Assembly: GCA_025331445.1 (NCBI GenBank)
Contig: JAIWNE010000041.1
Coordinates: forward strand, 182,572 to 246,571
DNA: 64,000 bases
Direction of reading: 5' to 3'
Origin: Blakeslea trispora
Taxonomy: Eukaryota; Mucoromycota; Mucoromycetes; Mucorales; Choanephoraceae
Below the pieces are notes generated by a model, which saw nothing but the letters and a program-made list of their open reading frames with translations, made no database searches and was not told the origin of the DNA. This document shows, in pieces, positions 13,001 to 23,490 of this stretch; position 1 is the first letter of the stretch; each line of letters begins with the position of its first letter. The translations under genes and the position numbers were made by a program.

Positions 13001-13227
13001 CTTTTCCTTCCATTGGTTGTTTGGCCACGGTCTGATCTAACCCGCTTGTGCCCACCATGCTTACAAATGTAATAGATACAAGTAGGCTTGGATGACTTAA
13101 TACTCATAATAACATTATGCTCTTTTCCAAGCAGACGGATGTCATTGCGTAGATCTTCTTTGGTACTGTAGCTTGTCTTTACAATCTTTTCAAACATTGC
13201 TAGATAAGGTGCAGCTTCTTGGTACAT
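10025..13227 (-). CDS. MULE transposase fused to an OTU cysteine-protease domain
   Basis: Six exons (13227-12052, 12003-11912, 11862-11685, 11640-11169, 11133-10687, 10629-10025) give about 989 residues. In order: a FAR1-like zinc region (CIYYICKHGGHKR, then HHGLHNH); the MULE DDE core with NLVIDATYKTN (first D), TITTDNEQAL plus CYVHMQ (second D and the C/H pair) and NRVESSHSSLK (E); a SWIM finger (CLC...PCKHML); an acidic/basic linker; and an OTU domain with DGNCGFRAIAF (catalytic Cys) and HNLHWYAIS (catalytic His). The last intron contains a good GCTAACG branch site. The OTU may act as a deubiquitinase, but that is inference. Start MYQEAAPY was chosen because upstream codons lie inside the terminal repeat. 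Confidence 0.9.
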
Positions 13228-13333
13228 TTTTATATTATAAACAAAAGAAAAAGGTTTTTTGTTGACAATCGCTGTCAAAAAAAGTTTATTGAACAAAAAC
13301 TGCGGAAATGGAGTGGACAAATTACTTTTTTCT

Positions 13334-13493
13334 TTTTTTGGAAACTTGTACACAGAGTGGACAAAAAATTGGGGGGTGAGTAATAACTACTATCATGTCA
13401 AGGAAATTTGAGTGGGGTGTACGTAAGGAGTGGACAAAAATATGATGGGGTGTACGTAAAGAGTGGACGAAGTGAGTGGACCAAGTGTTAGTC
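13334..13493 (-). repeat. MULE right terminal inverted repeat
   Basis: Reverse complement of 9682-9841. A further GTCCACTC-type copy lies just inside it (around 13309-13318), upstream of the transposase start. Confidence 0.93.
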
Positions 13494-13501
13494 TAAAGTT
13501 T
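13494..13501. repeat. Target-site duplication, right copy
   Basis: TAAAGTTT, identical to 9674-9681. Confidence 0.88.
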
Positions 13502-15085
13502 TATATAAATTTTTGTGTTGAACAACATTTGTTATATAAAGATTACGATACGGTGGATGTGTTAAGTAGGGATAGTCTTCCAGAACTGTCGAAAAGTTAA
13601 AAGATATTGTTTGAATATTTTTATGGACAGTCGAAACGATATCTCTTTGTTTTTGGCATTGTTACATAATGTATGTGCAATTGTGTATTATTCTGCGAGC
13701 AATCAACTTTGCCTTTGTCTTAGAGACACACTTTGCGAGCTTCTCAAAAACCATATGCTCCAAAAGCGGATCCTCTACAAAACTAAGGCAGCAAAACAAC
13801 GGTTTGATGGTTTTTGTAAATACTTGCGGCATACGACTAAAAGGTTCGTGTAAAAGTAAAATGCGAAAATTGAAGCTCAAAAATTCAGATGTTCGGTTGA
13901 GCACCTGTGAAGGAAAAAAAAAACTCTAACAAAATAGAAACACGTTTGCTTCTTGTTGCTCGACAAGATAATAAAGAGAGATGTCCTGGTGCGAAAAAAG
14001 CTTCAAGATTAGATTATAGAATAGAAACAAAATACAATGAATATTTTGGAATAACTAAATCTTTGTCTCGTTCATACATCTTTTGTAGCTTGTGCTCGTC
14101 AGAAACTGTAACATTTGTACTTTGATGGTTAGGCTTCATTGAATGAAACATTAGTTTCATTTATTGATTGAATCTAGAAGAATCTGTTGAGAGTATATTG
14201 ATATCAACCAAGTACCTCATACATGATTCTATGACATCTCTGTCAATCCATATGATGACCTCATGCCTATAGATATGAATCCACACTAATTAAACGTTCT
14301 TACTTAAACATTTTGCACACTATACTATGTTTGAATTAGTTTTTCCCAACGATTGTTGTGCCTGCTATCATTCGTATTTGCTTAAGCATTTTCGATCTCC
14401 GCACACTGCGATTTTTTTTTTACTTTTGATTTGTGGCTCAAAGTTTTATTTAAAATACAGTTACCAACTGGATAAAAGTTGTAAGTTAAAACATAAAATA
14501 TAAGAATAAGTGGTTAATAATACTAACCAAATTGTTGGTAATGAGTTAATTGATATAAGTAAAGTTAGAAGTATTTAAATTGAAATAGAATGTGAGGAAG
14601 AGAAAAAAAACAAGATGTGTGAGGAAGAGGGTTGTTGTGGTTTTATATGATTTGAGGTAAATGGTGTAGCATAACACAATAGGTATGTTTTACCATTGTA
14701 GGAAGACAGTCATAATAATGCGTTTCAATTAAAATCAGGGCACCACAGAACACTTTGAAATAAATGTACACAACCTTTTCTATATCAAACATAGAAAAAT
14801 GTTTTTGTTTTGATCGACGCGTCAAATAACTTTAAATTACCTTATTGTGAAACACTTTCTTAATTTTCAACTTCCAGACATTAGTTCTACACACAAATTC
14901 GTTTTCTAGACATTTTTAAAAAAATTAAGAGAACGGACTTTGTGATGGAAAAAGAGGATGATAGCAACTTTTGGAAACTCAAAGAACTCGGGGATTAAAA
15001 ACCACGAGAAAGATCACATAAAAGAATAGAAAATTTTTTCAAGCTAGTTTTTCTGTTTTGTTTTTTAACTTTAAATTTATTCAAT
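13502..15085. other. Gene-poor region between the MULE and cyclophilin
   Basis: About 1.6 kb. Short open frames occur at 13611-13929 and 13907-14125 on the plus strand, but none resembles a known family or shows gene-like splice structure. The last part holds the cyclophilin promoter. A decayed gene around 13.6-14.1 kb cannot be excluded. Confidence 0.5.
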
Positions 15086-15490
15086 ATGTCTAACCCCAAG
15101 GTCTTCTTCGATGTCTCTGCCAACGGTAACCCTCTCGGTGTAAGTATGCAGCGAGAAAAAGCTACAAGAAATCGCGTCAAAGGTGATGTATCAAAATCTA
15201 ACTCCCTTCTGTATTCGTGTTTTCTTTAGCGTATCGTCATGGAATTGAGAGCTGATGTTGTCCCCAAGACTGCTGAAAACTTCCGTGCTCTCTGTACTGG
15301 TGAAAAGGGTTTCGGTTACAAGGGCTCTATCTTCCACCGTGTTATCCCTGATTTCATGCTCCAAGGTGGTGACTTCACCAACCACAACGGTACTGGTGGT
15401 AAGTCCATCTACGGTAACAAGTTCGCCGATGAAAACTTCGCCCTTAAGCACACTGGTCCCGGTCTCCTCTCCATGGCCAACGCTGGTCCT

Positions 15491-15522
<32 letters not shown>

Positions 15523-15734
15523 TGTCAAGACCTCTTGGTTGGATGGTAAGCACGTTGTCTTCGGTTCCGTTGTTGAAGGGTAAGTTTTAGATAAACACGT
15601 TACTGAGAGGGGGGAAATAACTAAATTGTTATTACTTTTTTAGTTTGGATGTTGTTAAGAAGATTGAATCTTACGGTTCTGGCTCTGGCCGTACTGCCCA
15701 AACTGTCGTCATCGATAACTGTGGTCAACTCTAA
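15086..15734 (+). CDS. CPR1: Cyclophilin A, cytosolic peptidyl-prolyl cis-trans isomerase
   Basis: Catalyses proline cis-trans isomerisation in protein folding and is the cyclosporin A receptor. Three exons (15086-15139, 15230-15579, 15644-15734) give 164 residues, standard for a single-domain cyclophilin. Visible landmarks are the catalytic [16 protein letters not shown], the [10 protein letters not shown] loop, [16 protein letters not shown], and [11 protein letters not shown] with the cyclosporin-binding Trp; it ends VVIDNCGQL. There is no signal peptide or ER-retention tail, which supports a cytosolic/nuclear form. Codon use is strongly C-rich at third positions, as in EF-2 below, suggesting high expression. 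The long antisense frame opposite exon 2 is a by-product of that bias. Confidence 0.97.
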
Positions 15735-17300
15735 ATTGTTTAAATTGCTTTAATGTGCAATCGTTCAAATATGTTATGAACAGAATCTAAAGTACATATT
15801 TTCCCTATAGTTTCTTTCATCCAATTAAATTCTTGATAATAATATCCAACTTTAAAACACTTGATAAACAAACATTTTAAGAGTTAAGGGAAAAAGAAGC
15901 TTCATTGCTTTATGACTATTTTCAACGCTCATCAGTGGATAGAACGACACGTTACGACAATCTTACCCTTCTTTGTCGGTTATCGATAGCAAAGTTGTTT
16001 TGGAAGCAAATTATTTCATCTTGTAATTCTAAATGTAAAACTCAGACAAATTTTGACTAGATGAGAGAAATGAGAAGTACAGTAGTCGCTCTATATAAGG
16101 GTAGCCAAAAATCTTGAAAATCTCACCCTTAAATAGAGAATACCCTTAAATAGAATAGGTATTGAAAAATCCTTTTCAGGAACCCACCCTTATATAGAGA
16201 ATACCCTTAAACAGAACACCCTTAAATAGAGCGACTACTGTAGCAGGCTTTTTTAGTCACCCATCTCAAAATGGAATACAAACAAATCAAAGGCTGAAAG
16301 ACAATGCTCTTATCATACAATAAGTAACGCTTCAGGACTCAAGACAAATGCGGAAATTGCTCCTGGCTTATTTGTGAGGATAGTGTTCATGAATCATATA
16401 AATGAAGTAAGGATCTCTCTTTTTTCTTTTCAATAAATAATCTGAGTTTACTTTGTAGGTATTCCTTCAGGATACTTAGTGATTACTTCCAAGTAATAGA
16501 GTTTTTGTGAGTCTAATCTAGATTAGACTCCTCAAGTTACCTGAAGATAAGTCGGCTTGATGCATCGTAGAAGTGCCGTACGCTTGCTTGAACTGTACAG
16601 ATGAAAGCGACACATATGGACTCATATTTCTGAGAGGACAGCAGTCAATATATTCTCGGACAATAGGTAAAACTAGGTTCAACATGAATTCTTTCAAAGT
16701 CTAGCATAGTGAAAAAAAAAAAGACATAGCCAATTGTGACACTTCGTTAAAGAAACTAGCGGGTTGCAAAATCCCAAAAGATAGACATTTAGAAGGAGTA
16801 AAACAAACTGTAGAATAAACCCTCATTCTAGTTGCAGTCTATTGAGATTTAGTTGGTCATTACGTATATACTGACGGCTATGGTTACTGATACGAAGCTA
16901 ATTCGGGAGGATTAAGGGAAACGAACTAAGCTGTTCCTGAAAAAAGAAAGACATTTCGTTGAATGTAAAGGTCTACATCGAACGAAATTGCATGAGAAGC
17001 TTGAGGCGATCAACGCGCATAAAGTCATAAGGTGTCTCGTTTATGACTTATGCCAGCTGCATCATTAAAATGAGCATCATAATTCTTTTTTATATTGAAA
17101 CTCAAGTTTGAGATTAAAAGCCACTAGATATGTGTGTTTGATTTAACCAAGTCAACACAAACGAAATAGTAATACTAATGAATTGAAACCATGCACATAT
17201 AGAAAAAAGAATTTAATTGACAAGAAAAAAGAACTATTCAAGAGAAAATGTATACACTCGGAAATGATATCAAAAAACACCAAGCTTTGTAACGATTTTC
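15735..17300. other. Intergenic region with a MITE
   Basis: About 1.57 kb after cyclophilin. Apart from the 161-bp MITE listed separately, I see no coding signal. Confidence 0.55.
16080..16240. mobile_element. 161-bp MITE with Tc1/pogo-like ends and TA duplication
   Basis: Ends CAGTAGTCGCTCTATATAAG and, inverted, CAGTAGTCGCTCTATTTAAG, flanked by TA on each side (16078-16079, 16241-16242). The interior is built from repeats of ACCCTTAAATAGAGAAT type. No coding capacity; a non-autonomous element presumably moved by a Tc1/mariner/pogo transposase. Confidence 0.85.
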
Positions 17301-17672
17301 TTATTCAGATGGCAAAATACCTACTGCTATAAGACCTAAGCGCTTCGTGGCGGCACAATAGTCCTCAAATTCTTCTTCGTACTTGATCTCTTCTCCATTG
17401 AGTAGACCACGAATATAGAACTTGACAGCCTCTCCAGTATGAGTACATTCAGCCTCAGGTAATCCATTAAATTCTTCATCCACATCCTCTAGCTGCTCAC
17501 AAAGGGTAGCAGTGTCAGGGAAATGCTGATTAGTAGGATAACAGTATAAATGTACTTTTGAATTGGGATAATAAGGCGAAGTAGCGATAATAAAGTCGGT
17601 TGTGCTTTTAGTAGGAGCCGCTAAGACATTAAGCGCGTAGAGAGCAAGAACAGAGAAGGCAAGCTTGAGCAT
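17301..17672 (-). CDS. Small secreted SSI-like (subtilisin-inhibitor fold) protein, copy 1
   Basis: A 123-residue, single-exon protein. Residues 1-18 (MLKLAFSVLALYALNVLA) form a clear signal peptide. The mature part has four cysteines in the Streptomyces subtilisin inhibitor (PF00720) arrangement: HLYCYP...ATLCEQL, then EAECTHTG...EDYCAATK, with the intervening GLLNGEEIKYEEEFEDYC resembling the SSI 'G.W.G..V.Y...F...C' strand pair. By position the reactive-site P1 would be His (C-T-H-T). The product is expected outside the cell and may inhibit serine proteases; this is inferred from fold-level resemblance only. The start is the Met at the signal peptide; the open frame extends further upstream but through the 5' leader. 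It is divergent to a paralogue at 19740. Confidence 0.8.
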   Translation of the reverse strand: MLKLAFSVLALYALNVLAAPTKSTTDFIIATSPYYPNSKVHLYCYPTNQHFPDTATLCEQLEDVDEEFNGLPEAECTHTGEAVKFYIRGLLNGEEIKYEEEFEDYCAATKRLGLIAVGILPSE

Positions 17673-18523
17673 GATGAACAGAGTTAGATGAGCAGAGGTA
17701 AGTAGGTGCAGATAGATTGATAGTCTTGAGTTGTGTGTGCGCTGAACAAAGAACTGTCCTTTGATCTTCGGTCTGTAGTTGTTGCTATTGGGGGTTTTTT
17801 TTCTTCTTCTTGTTTGACAGGCAAGTTCAAAAAGAAAAGAAAAAGTATAAAAGAAACAAACGTAAAAATGAAAAGACAAAGAAGAGACAACACCTTTGTT
17901 TTTGTATCTTCTTATACCCTTCCCTCTTGTTTGTTTGTTTCTTGAATAATTGTTGTTGCTGACTTCCTGTTGTTTCGGTTGCTGCTGCTGCCAGTAATGT
18001 CGCTGTCAACGTTGTTTCAGTAAACATTATTAAGATTGCTACTGTTGTTATTGCTGCTTTGACAAGTGTTTCTGTTATGATAAGCATGACTGATACCATG
18101 ACAAGCAGAACTCCGTCGAGGTCCAAGTTCTTCTTCTCTCCCTCTCTCTTTTTTTATTATTCTTTTTCTCCCTTCGTCTATTTCTCGTTCCTTTTTTTTT
18201 TTTTTTACCTTGTTGATTTTTACTTGTCTATATCTACTTTTTTGTAGGAAAATACCAGGGAAGGAAAAAAAAGACCAACGACTTTCTTTTTACTTTGTCC
18301 CGCAAAGCCTTGGTTTGTCTTTAAACTAGATAGCAAGAAGCTTGTTGTGTTTGAAATCATATTTACACCAAAGCATAGCATGAAGGTCGACCCCTTTGCA
18401 TCGAAATGCAGCTTGTTTTGGTCCTCAAGATACAGAGACAAGCATTCCTACCATATTTGTTTGTACGCTTCTTTTTCTGTTGGATTTCTTTTGCCTGCTG
18501 TATTTGTTTGCTTACTATCTCGA
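17623..18523 (+). repeat. 901-bp inverted repeat, left arm
   Basis: Matches 18889-19789 in reverse orientation. Every corresponding coordinate pair I checked sums to 37412, so there is no indel across the arm, and homopolymers (A8, T15) are equal in length. It covers the first about 16 codons, the leader and about 850 bases upstream of the minus-strand SSI-like gene. Confidence 0.95.
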
Positions 18524-18888
18524 ACAGAGAAAATGGTATGAAGTAGGGATGATATGGCGTTGGTTCCGCATAAATTTATTAAATCAGTCTTGCTCTAGCA
18601 GTTATTTATTTTTTGCTTTGATTTTGAATCAGGGATAGATCTCAGATGACAAATTCGGCAAGCCTGATAAATCTTACTGCATGCGTTTTGGCTATACATT
18701 CAGAAGACACTGATACCACCAACTGCTTGTTGCATATGCATCAGTGTATAGTTGAACATACTGGTGTCAGGTTTGTCACATGTTATGGAAAAAATGAATC
18801 GTAAGCATAATTAGAAGAAATGAAGAAATCTACTGCATATGTCCTCTTGTTAATGCAGCAGTTATTTTCTTTGTTCCTTGTGCTGTCA
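18524..18888. other. Unique spacer (365 bp) of the large inverted repeat
   Basis: Non-repeated centre between the two arms; AT-rich, with no gene recognised. It would be the loop of a cruciform or foldback. Confidence 0.8.
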
Positions 18889-19789
18889 TCGAGATAGTAA
18901 GCAAACAAATACAGCAGGCAAAAGAAATCCAACAGAAAAAGAAGCGTACAAACAAATATGGTAGGAATGCTTGTCTCTGTATCTTGAGGACCAAAACAAG
19001 CTGCATTTCGATGCAAAGGGGTCGACCTTCATGCTATGCTTTGGTGTAAATATGATTTCAAACACAACAAGCTTCTTGCTATCTAGTTTAAAGACAAACC
19101 AAGGCTTTGCGGGACAAAGTAAAAAGAAAGTCGTTGGTCTTTTTTTTCCTTCCCTGGTATTTTCCTACAAAAAAGTAGATATAGACAAGTAAAAATCAAC
19201 AAGGTAAAAAAAAAAAAAAAGGAACGAGAAATAGACGAAGGGAGAAAAAGAATAATAAAAAAAGAGAGAGGGAGAGAAGAAGAACTTGGACCTCGACGGA
19301 GTTCTGCTTGTCATGGTATCAGTCATGCTTATCATAACAGAAACACTTGTCAAAGCAGCAATAACAACAGTAGCAATCTTAATAATGTTTACTGAAACAA
19401 CGTTGACAGCGACATTACTGGCAGCAGCAGCAACCGAAACAACAGGAAGTCAGCAACAACAATTATTCAAGAAACAAACAAACAAGAGGGAAGGGTATAA
19501 GAAGATACAAAAACAAAGGTGTTGTCTCTTCTTTGTCTTTTCATTTTTACGTTTGTTTCTTTTATACTTTTTCTTTTCTTTTTGAACTTGCCTGTCAAAC
19601 AAGAAGAAGAAAAAAAACCCCCAATAGCAACAACTACAGACCGAAGATCAAAGGACAGTTCTTTGTTCAGCGCACACACAACTCAAGACTATCAATCTAT
19701 CTGCACCTACTTACCTCTGCTCATCTAACTCTGTTCATCATGCTCAAGCTTGCCTTCTCTGTTCTTGCTCTCTACGCGCTTAATGTCTT
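18889..19789 (-). repeat. 901-bp inverted repeat, right arm
   Basis: Reverse complement of 17623-18523. The match ends within the signal-peptide codons (AATGTCTT), after which the two genes diverge at once. Confidence 0.95.
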
Positions 19790-20117
19790 TGCAGCTACAA
19801 GCGATATCATTGATCTTGCTATCATCACCTCACCAGTTTTCCCTCATCCACCTGCTCATTTATTCTGTGATCCTGTTGGCTTACATTTCCGTAACGCAAC
19901 TGAGATTTGTGAGCTTTTAAAAGACGTTGATAGTGATTTTGAAGGGCTAGAGCCTGTCGAATGTGACTTTGAAGGAGTTCCTGTTGAAATTTGGATGCAT
20001 GGTTTGCTAAATGGTGAAGAAGTTCATTTTGAAAGACGCTATGAAGATTTTTGTGATGCAAAGAGACATTTGGGTCTCTTAGCAGAAGGTCTCTTACCAA
20101 AATCTCTGCCTAATTAA
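19740..20117 (+). CDS. Small secreted SSI-like protein, copy 2 (divergent paralogue)
   Basis: A 125-residue, single-exon protein. The signal peptide differs from copy 1 by a single residue (NVFAA versus NVLAA) and is encoded by identical DNA up to that point. The mature region keeps the four SSI cysteines (HLFCDP, TEICELL, PVECDF, EDFCDA) and HGLLNGEEVHFERRYEDFC, but otherwise is only distantly similar to copy 1. The position equivalent to the SSI P1 residue is Phe (C-D-F-E) instead of His, which would imply a different protease target if the proteins inhibit. Expected to be secreted. Regulation should match copy 1, because about 850 bases of upstream DNA are the same. The inhibitor function is an inference. 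Confidence 0.8.
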   Translation: MLKLAFSVLALYALNVFAATSDIIDLAIITSPVFPHPPAHLFCDPVGLHFRNATEICELLKDVDSDFEGLEPVECDFEGVPVEIWMHGLLNGEEVHFERRYEDFCDAKRHLGLLAEGLLPKSLPN

Positions 20118-23100
20118 AATACTTCTATAGCCAAATCTCATATTCACGCTTGAAAAATAAATCTCCATTCTTTTGCTAATCTGAATTGGAAATTTCGTTT
20201 TTACTTCAATATCGCGATCTGTCTCATCATGATGTTCAGTCTAGAAAAGAGGAAATTGGTAAATCAATTCATTTTTGTGTGACATGCGCATATTTTTTTT
20301 ATTTTTATTCGACTTCAGAAAAAGGGTCTAAACAGGTTTGCTGTTTCTCGCGCACACTCGACTTAAGGGGTGGAGGGTTTCTATCTAAATCTGTAACGTC
20401 TATAGGGGTTTTTGTCCTTTGCAAGATCTACAATAAAATAAAGTTTAACGAACCAGACGATCGTTTCACAGAAATTGATGAAAGAGGAAGGCAATTGTTT
20501 GAAAAAGATGCGAGTGGTATATTGTCGTATAGCTTGAATCTACCGAAGAAAGAGAAACGTTAAAAAAGAAGCTTCTCTGTTTCAATAACAAGCACTAAAA
20601 ACAAGGCACTTTTCATAATACATGTGTTGTATATGAAGTTATTTTATGCTGCGTTAAGGTTTACAAAGCATATAAATATTCAAACTACAATAGACCGGTT
20701 ATGAGAGATAGTTTACATATATATAGATACAATAGAACGATAGCGTCAGCCTTTCCTTCTCAAGTTACACTAACCTTGAATTTAAGGGAATTTGTAGCAA
20801 ATACATGAATGCAACCTGTTTCAACAAGTATAATGCTCTGTATCTCATTTTCTACAAATAGAAATTCAAATAAACCAATCTGATAAACAATATTCAGAAA
20901 AAAAATGTTTTCTGCTATTAGAGGATGTGTCTTCTTTTCGGGGCTTTCCGACACCAAATCTAATCGATTTCAAAAAGAAAGAGCATGGTACAACTATTCA
21001 AGTATGGCAATCTATACAAATCGTAGTACTGTAAGTTTTTGGCAAGCAAACTGTTTGTGTTCTGTGTAACCCCAAGCAATATGTGCGCACGTACTTGAAG
21101 AGTCATAACCGTCAAGACAGAGGAGCAGAAAACAAAAAGGAAACGACAAAAAGGAGTGGACTATCTATGCATATAAAAATGAAAGCCATTGGAAGAGATT
21201 AAGGCTATTTACTTTTCTTCCTTCTTATTTTTCTTTCTTTTTTCCTACTCTGTATATGAACTACAGTTTCTTTGTAAGAGCTTTTACACCGTAAAAAGTG
21301 TTCCCCTGTCATATATCATTTGGAACACATCAACACATGTTTCATGCTACTATTTCATTTCTTTTAAATAGAAATATCTTTTATAAAATATTACTGACTA
21401 GCATCTACGGATATATGATCAATCAACTAGCGCCACCTTAAACAAAAAGGTCTACAGACCAATAATGCGCTGGTTTTCTATTGTTTTATTATGCATAAAT
21501 GATTCCATTTTAGTTTGGTGCACAAAAAAAACGAACTTTCTCCCTCCTTCCTTTTCTTCTGCTTTACTTGGTGATACATACAAGGAAGAGAAAAAACCAA
21601 TCCTCAAACCTGCTTGTTTACAAACTTAATTGTTTTTTCTTGTCAGACATAGCAACGGATTTGCCAGAACGATAACGAAAACAGTTTCTAGGGAAGCAGA
21701 TGTCTATTTTCTTGATGAAGGAGCCCAGCTTTTGTTTTATCAAATAATGATGCATTGATGAAACAGAAGAAAAGCTTAAAAGACGGATAAAGAATTATCT
21801 GTTTGCTTTCCTATTGGCCATGAATATATTGTCTAATAATTGACCTTTAATGAAAGAGGATAATGTCTTTTTTGTATTCTTTTCTATTATTACTATTTGA
21901 AACCCAAAACTTTGCTCCGTACAATTCCAAAGTTTAATTATGTAATTTCAAAATCAGGTACTTGAATTGTTGTGAATTTGGGGCTAAGAAAAAAAAATGT
22001 TCATAATCGCTTTTCCCTAGAAACAATGAAATCCATAGATAAATAAAAGGATGATCTTTTTTTTATATATGTTTTATTATAGGCAACATGTGTCTCTTTT
22101 TAGATAGGGGAACAAGTATAATACATGATAAATACCGCGCTTTTTTTTTGGGTATTACAAGTTGACTTCATAAGATAGGAAAGAGTTTGCTTTTTTTTTA
22201 ATGAAAAAAAGACAAACAGAAAAGAAGAATGAATTGGATTCCCTCAAAATAATGTTAGTTGCTGTTTTTAGTAGCGCTTCAACCAAGCAAGGCATGCAAT
22301 CTAATTGACTTTCTTTGCACATGATGGACCCACTAAACATAACAATGCATCAAAGCTAAAATCAGGAGATGTATATATAGTGTCAGAATCACAATAATTT
22401 ACTGTTCCGTTACGATTTCTTTTTCAAAAATAAAGTGAAGAGACTCGAGATGACAAAAAAAAGTTGGATTTAATGTTACAGTGCATAGTTAACTCCGAAA
22501 GCAAGGAAATAAAAAAGAAAACTTTATATATATACATAAAATGTACAAAGTAGCAGCTACTGCATTTAAGATTTAGTTAAAAAAAAAAGAGTCTAGAAAA
22601 TAAACTGATTCTAAATAATGATTCAAGCAATTTCAGTATATTTCATGTTTATATTGTATATATACTCTAACGGCCATCAATTCACGGACAATTTCCGTAA
22701 TTGTCAGACCGTAATTTCTATCAGAATCTGACGTCTATACTGTATATTAACAATAAAATCTCTGTCATTCTATTAGCTCGAGAGATGCCAAAAAACACAG
22801 CAAAGCACGTGTGTATAGACAGGAGAGGAATTTGTGCAACTCGATTGATCCACTAAGAAGATTGAATGGCCGATTATACTCTCCTTTTCTTTTTTTAGAT
22901 CAAAGTATACCAAGTGTATATAAAAATAATCGCAACTGCTACACGATAATATATGTAAATTGACATCAAAACTCCCTTTGAAAAATAAGAGAGAAAAAAA
23001 CTTTAGATTAATTTAATCAAGTGGTGGTTTTTGTACACTATGAAATTAAAGTAGTAAGGAGAAGAAAGGGAAGAAAAAAGCACGGAAAAAAAGATCTACC

Positions 23101-23490
23101 ACAGATTGAAAGACTCAATTGATACATGCAAGTACCTAGAAAAAGGCAGGCTATCGAATGCCTTTTTCTTATCTTATTTCCTTAAGTAAAAAGTTACTAC
23201 TATAGAAAGCAAACAACAAAGCGAGTTGCTTGAAATGGATGATCGGTTTTTTCTTCAGTGTAAAATATACTACTGTACAACGTTGCGCCTTTCCATTTCA
23301 TATAAATACAGAAAGATTGTCTGTTAAAAAAGGTTTTTTTCTTTTCCATTTACTTGTTTCTTTTTTAATTTCTATATTTTTTTGTATATTTGTATTATTG
23401 TACTTTTATACATAACCACTTATTCATTACTTTCTATAATTCTATTACACTTTCTTTACAAAAAAAAACAAATATTTAAACATATTTATA
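20118..23490. other. Long gene-poor interval (3.4 kb)
   Basis: AT-rich with many homopolymers. A frame at 20186-20563 has a charged end (ERGRQLFEKDASGILSYSLN) but no family resemblance and no clear gene structure. The final part is the long upstream region of the homeobox gene, which may carry its regulatory sites. No RNA gene recognised. Confidence 0.5.

Larger units (their letters stand above)
9682..13493 (-). mobile_element. Complete MULE (Mutator-like) transposon carrying a transposase-OTU gene
   Basis: A 3812-bp element bounded by near-identical 160-bp terminal inverted repeats (9682-9841 and 13334-13493) and flanked by an 8-bp direct duplication TAAAGTTT (9674-9681 and 13494-13501). 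It contains one minus-strand, multi-exon transposase gene whose D, D and E residues, SWIM finger and OTU triad residues can all be read without a stop or frameshift. The matching TIRs and intact duplication suggest a recent, possibly still autonomous insertion. MULE TSDs are usually 8-11 bp, so 8 is at the short end. Confidence 0.92.

Noticed and set aside
13228..13353. Upstream extension of the MULE transposase frame
   Set aside because: Its first codon is a GTG inside the terminal inverted repeat; the ATG at 13227 starts the conserved reading.
15191..15590. Antisense and shifted frames over cyclophilin exon 2
   Set aside because: Same codon-bias artefact; the cyclophilin frame explains the region.
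17684..19728. Many paired open frames in the 901-bp inverted repeat arms
   Set aside because: They occur in both arms only because the arms are the same DNA. They are low-complexity (Lys/Phe-rich) with no family resemblance and lie in promoter/leader DNA.
20186..20563. 125-residue frame downstream of SSI-like copy 2
   Set aside because: No recognisable domain. The first half is T-rich; kept only as a note in the intergenic entry.
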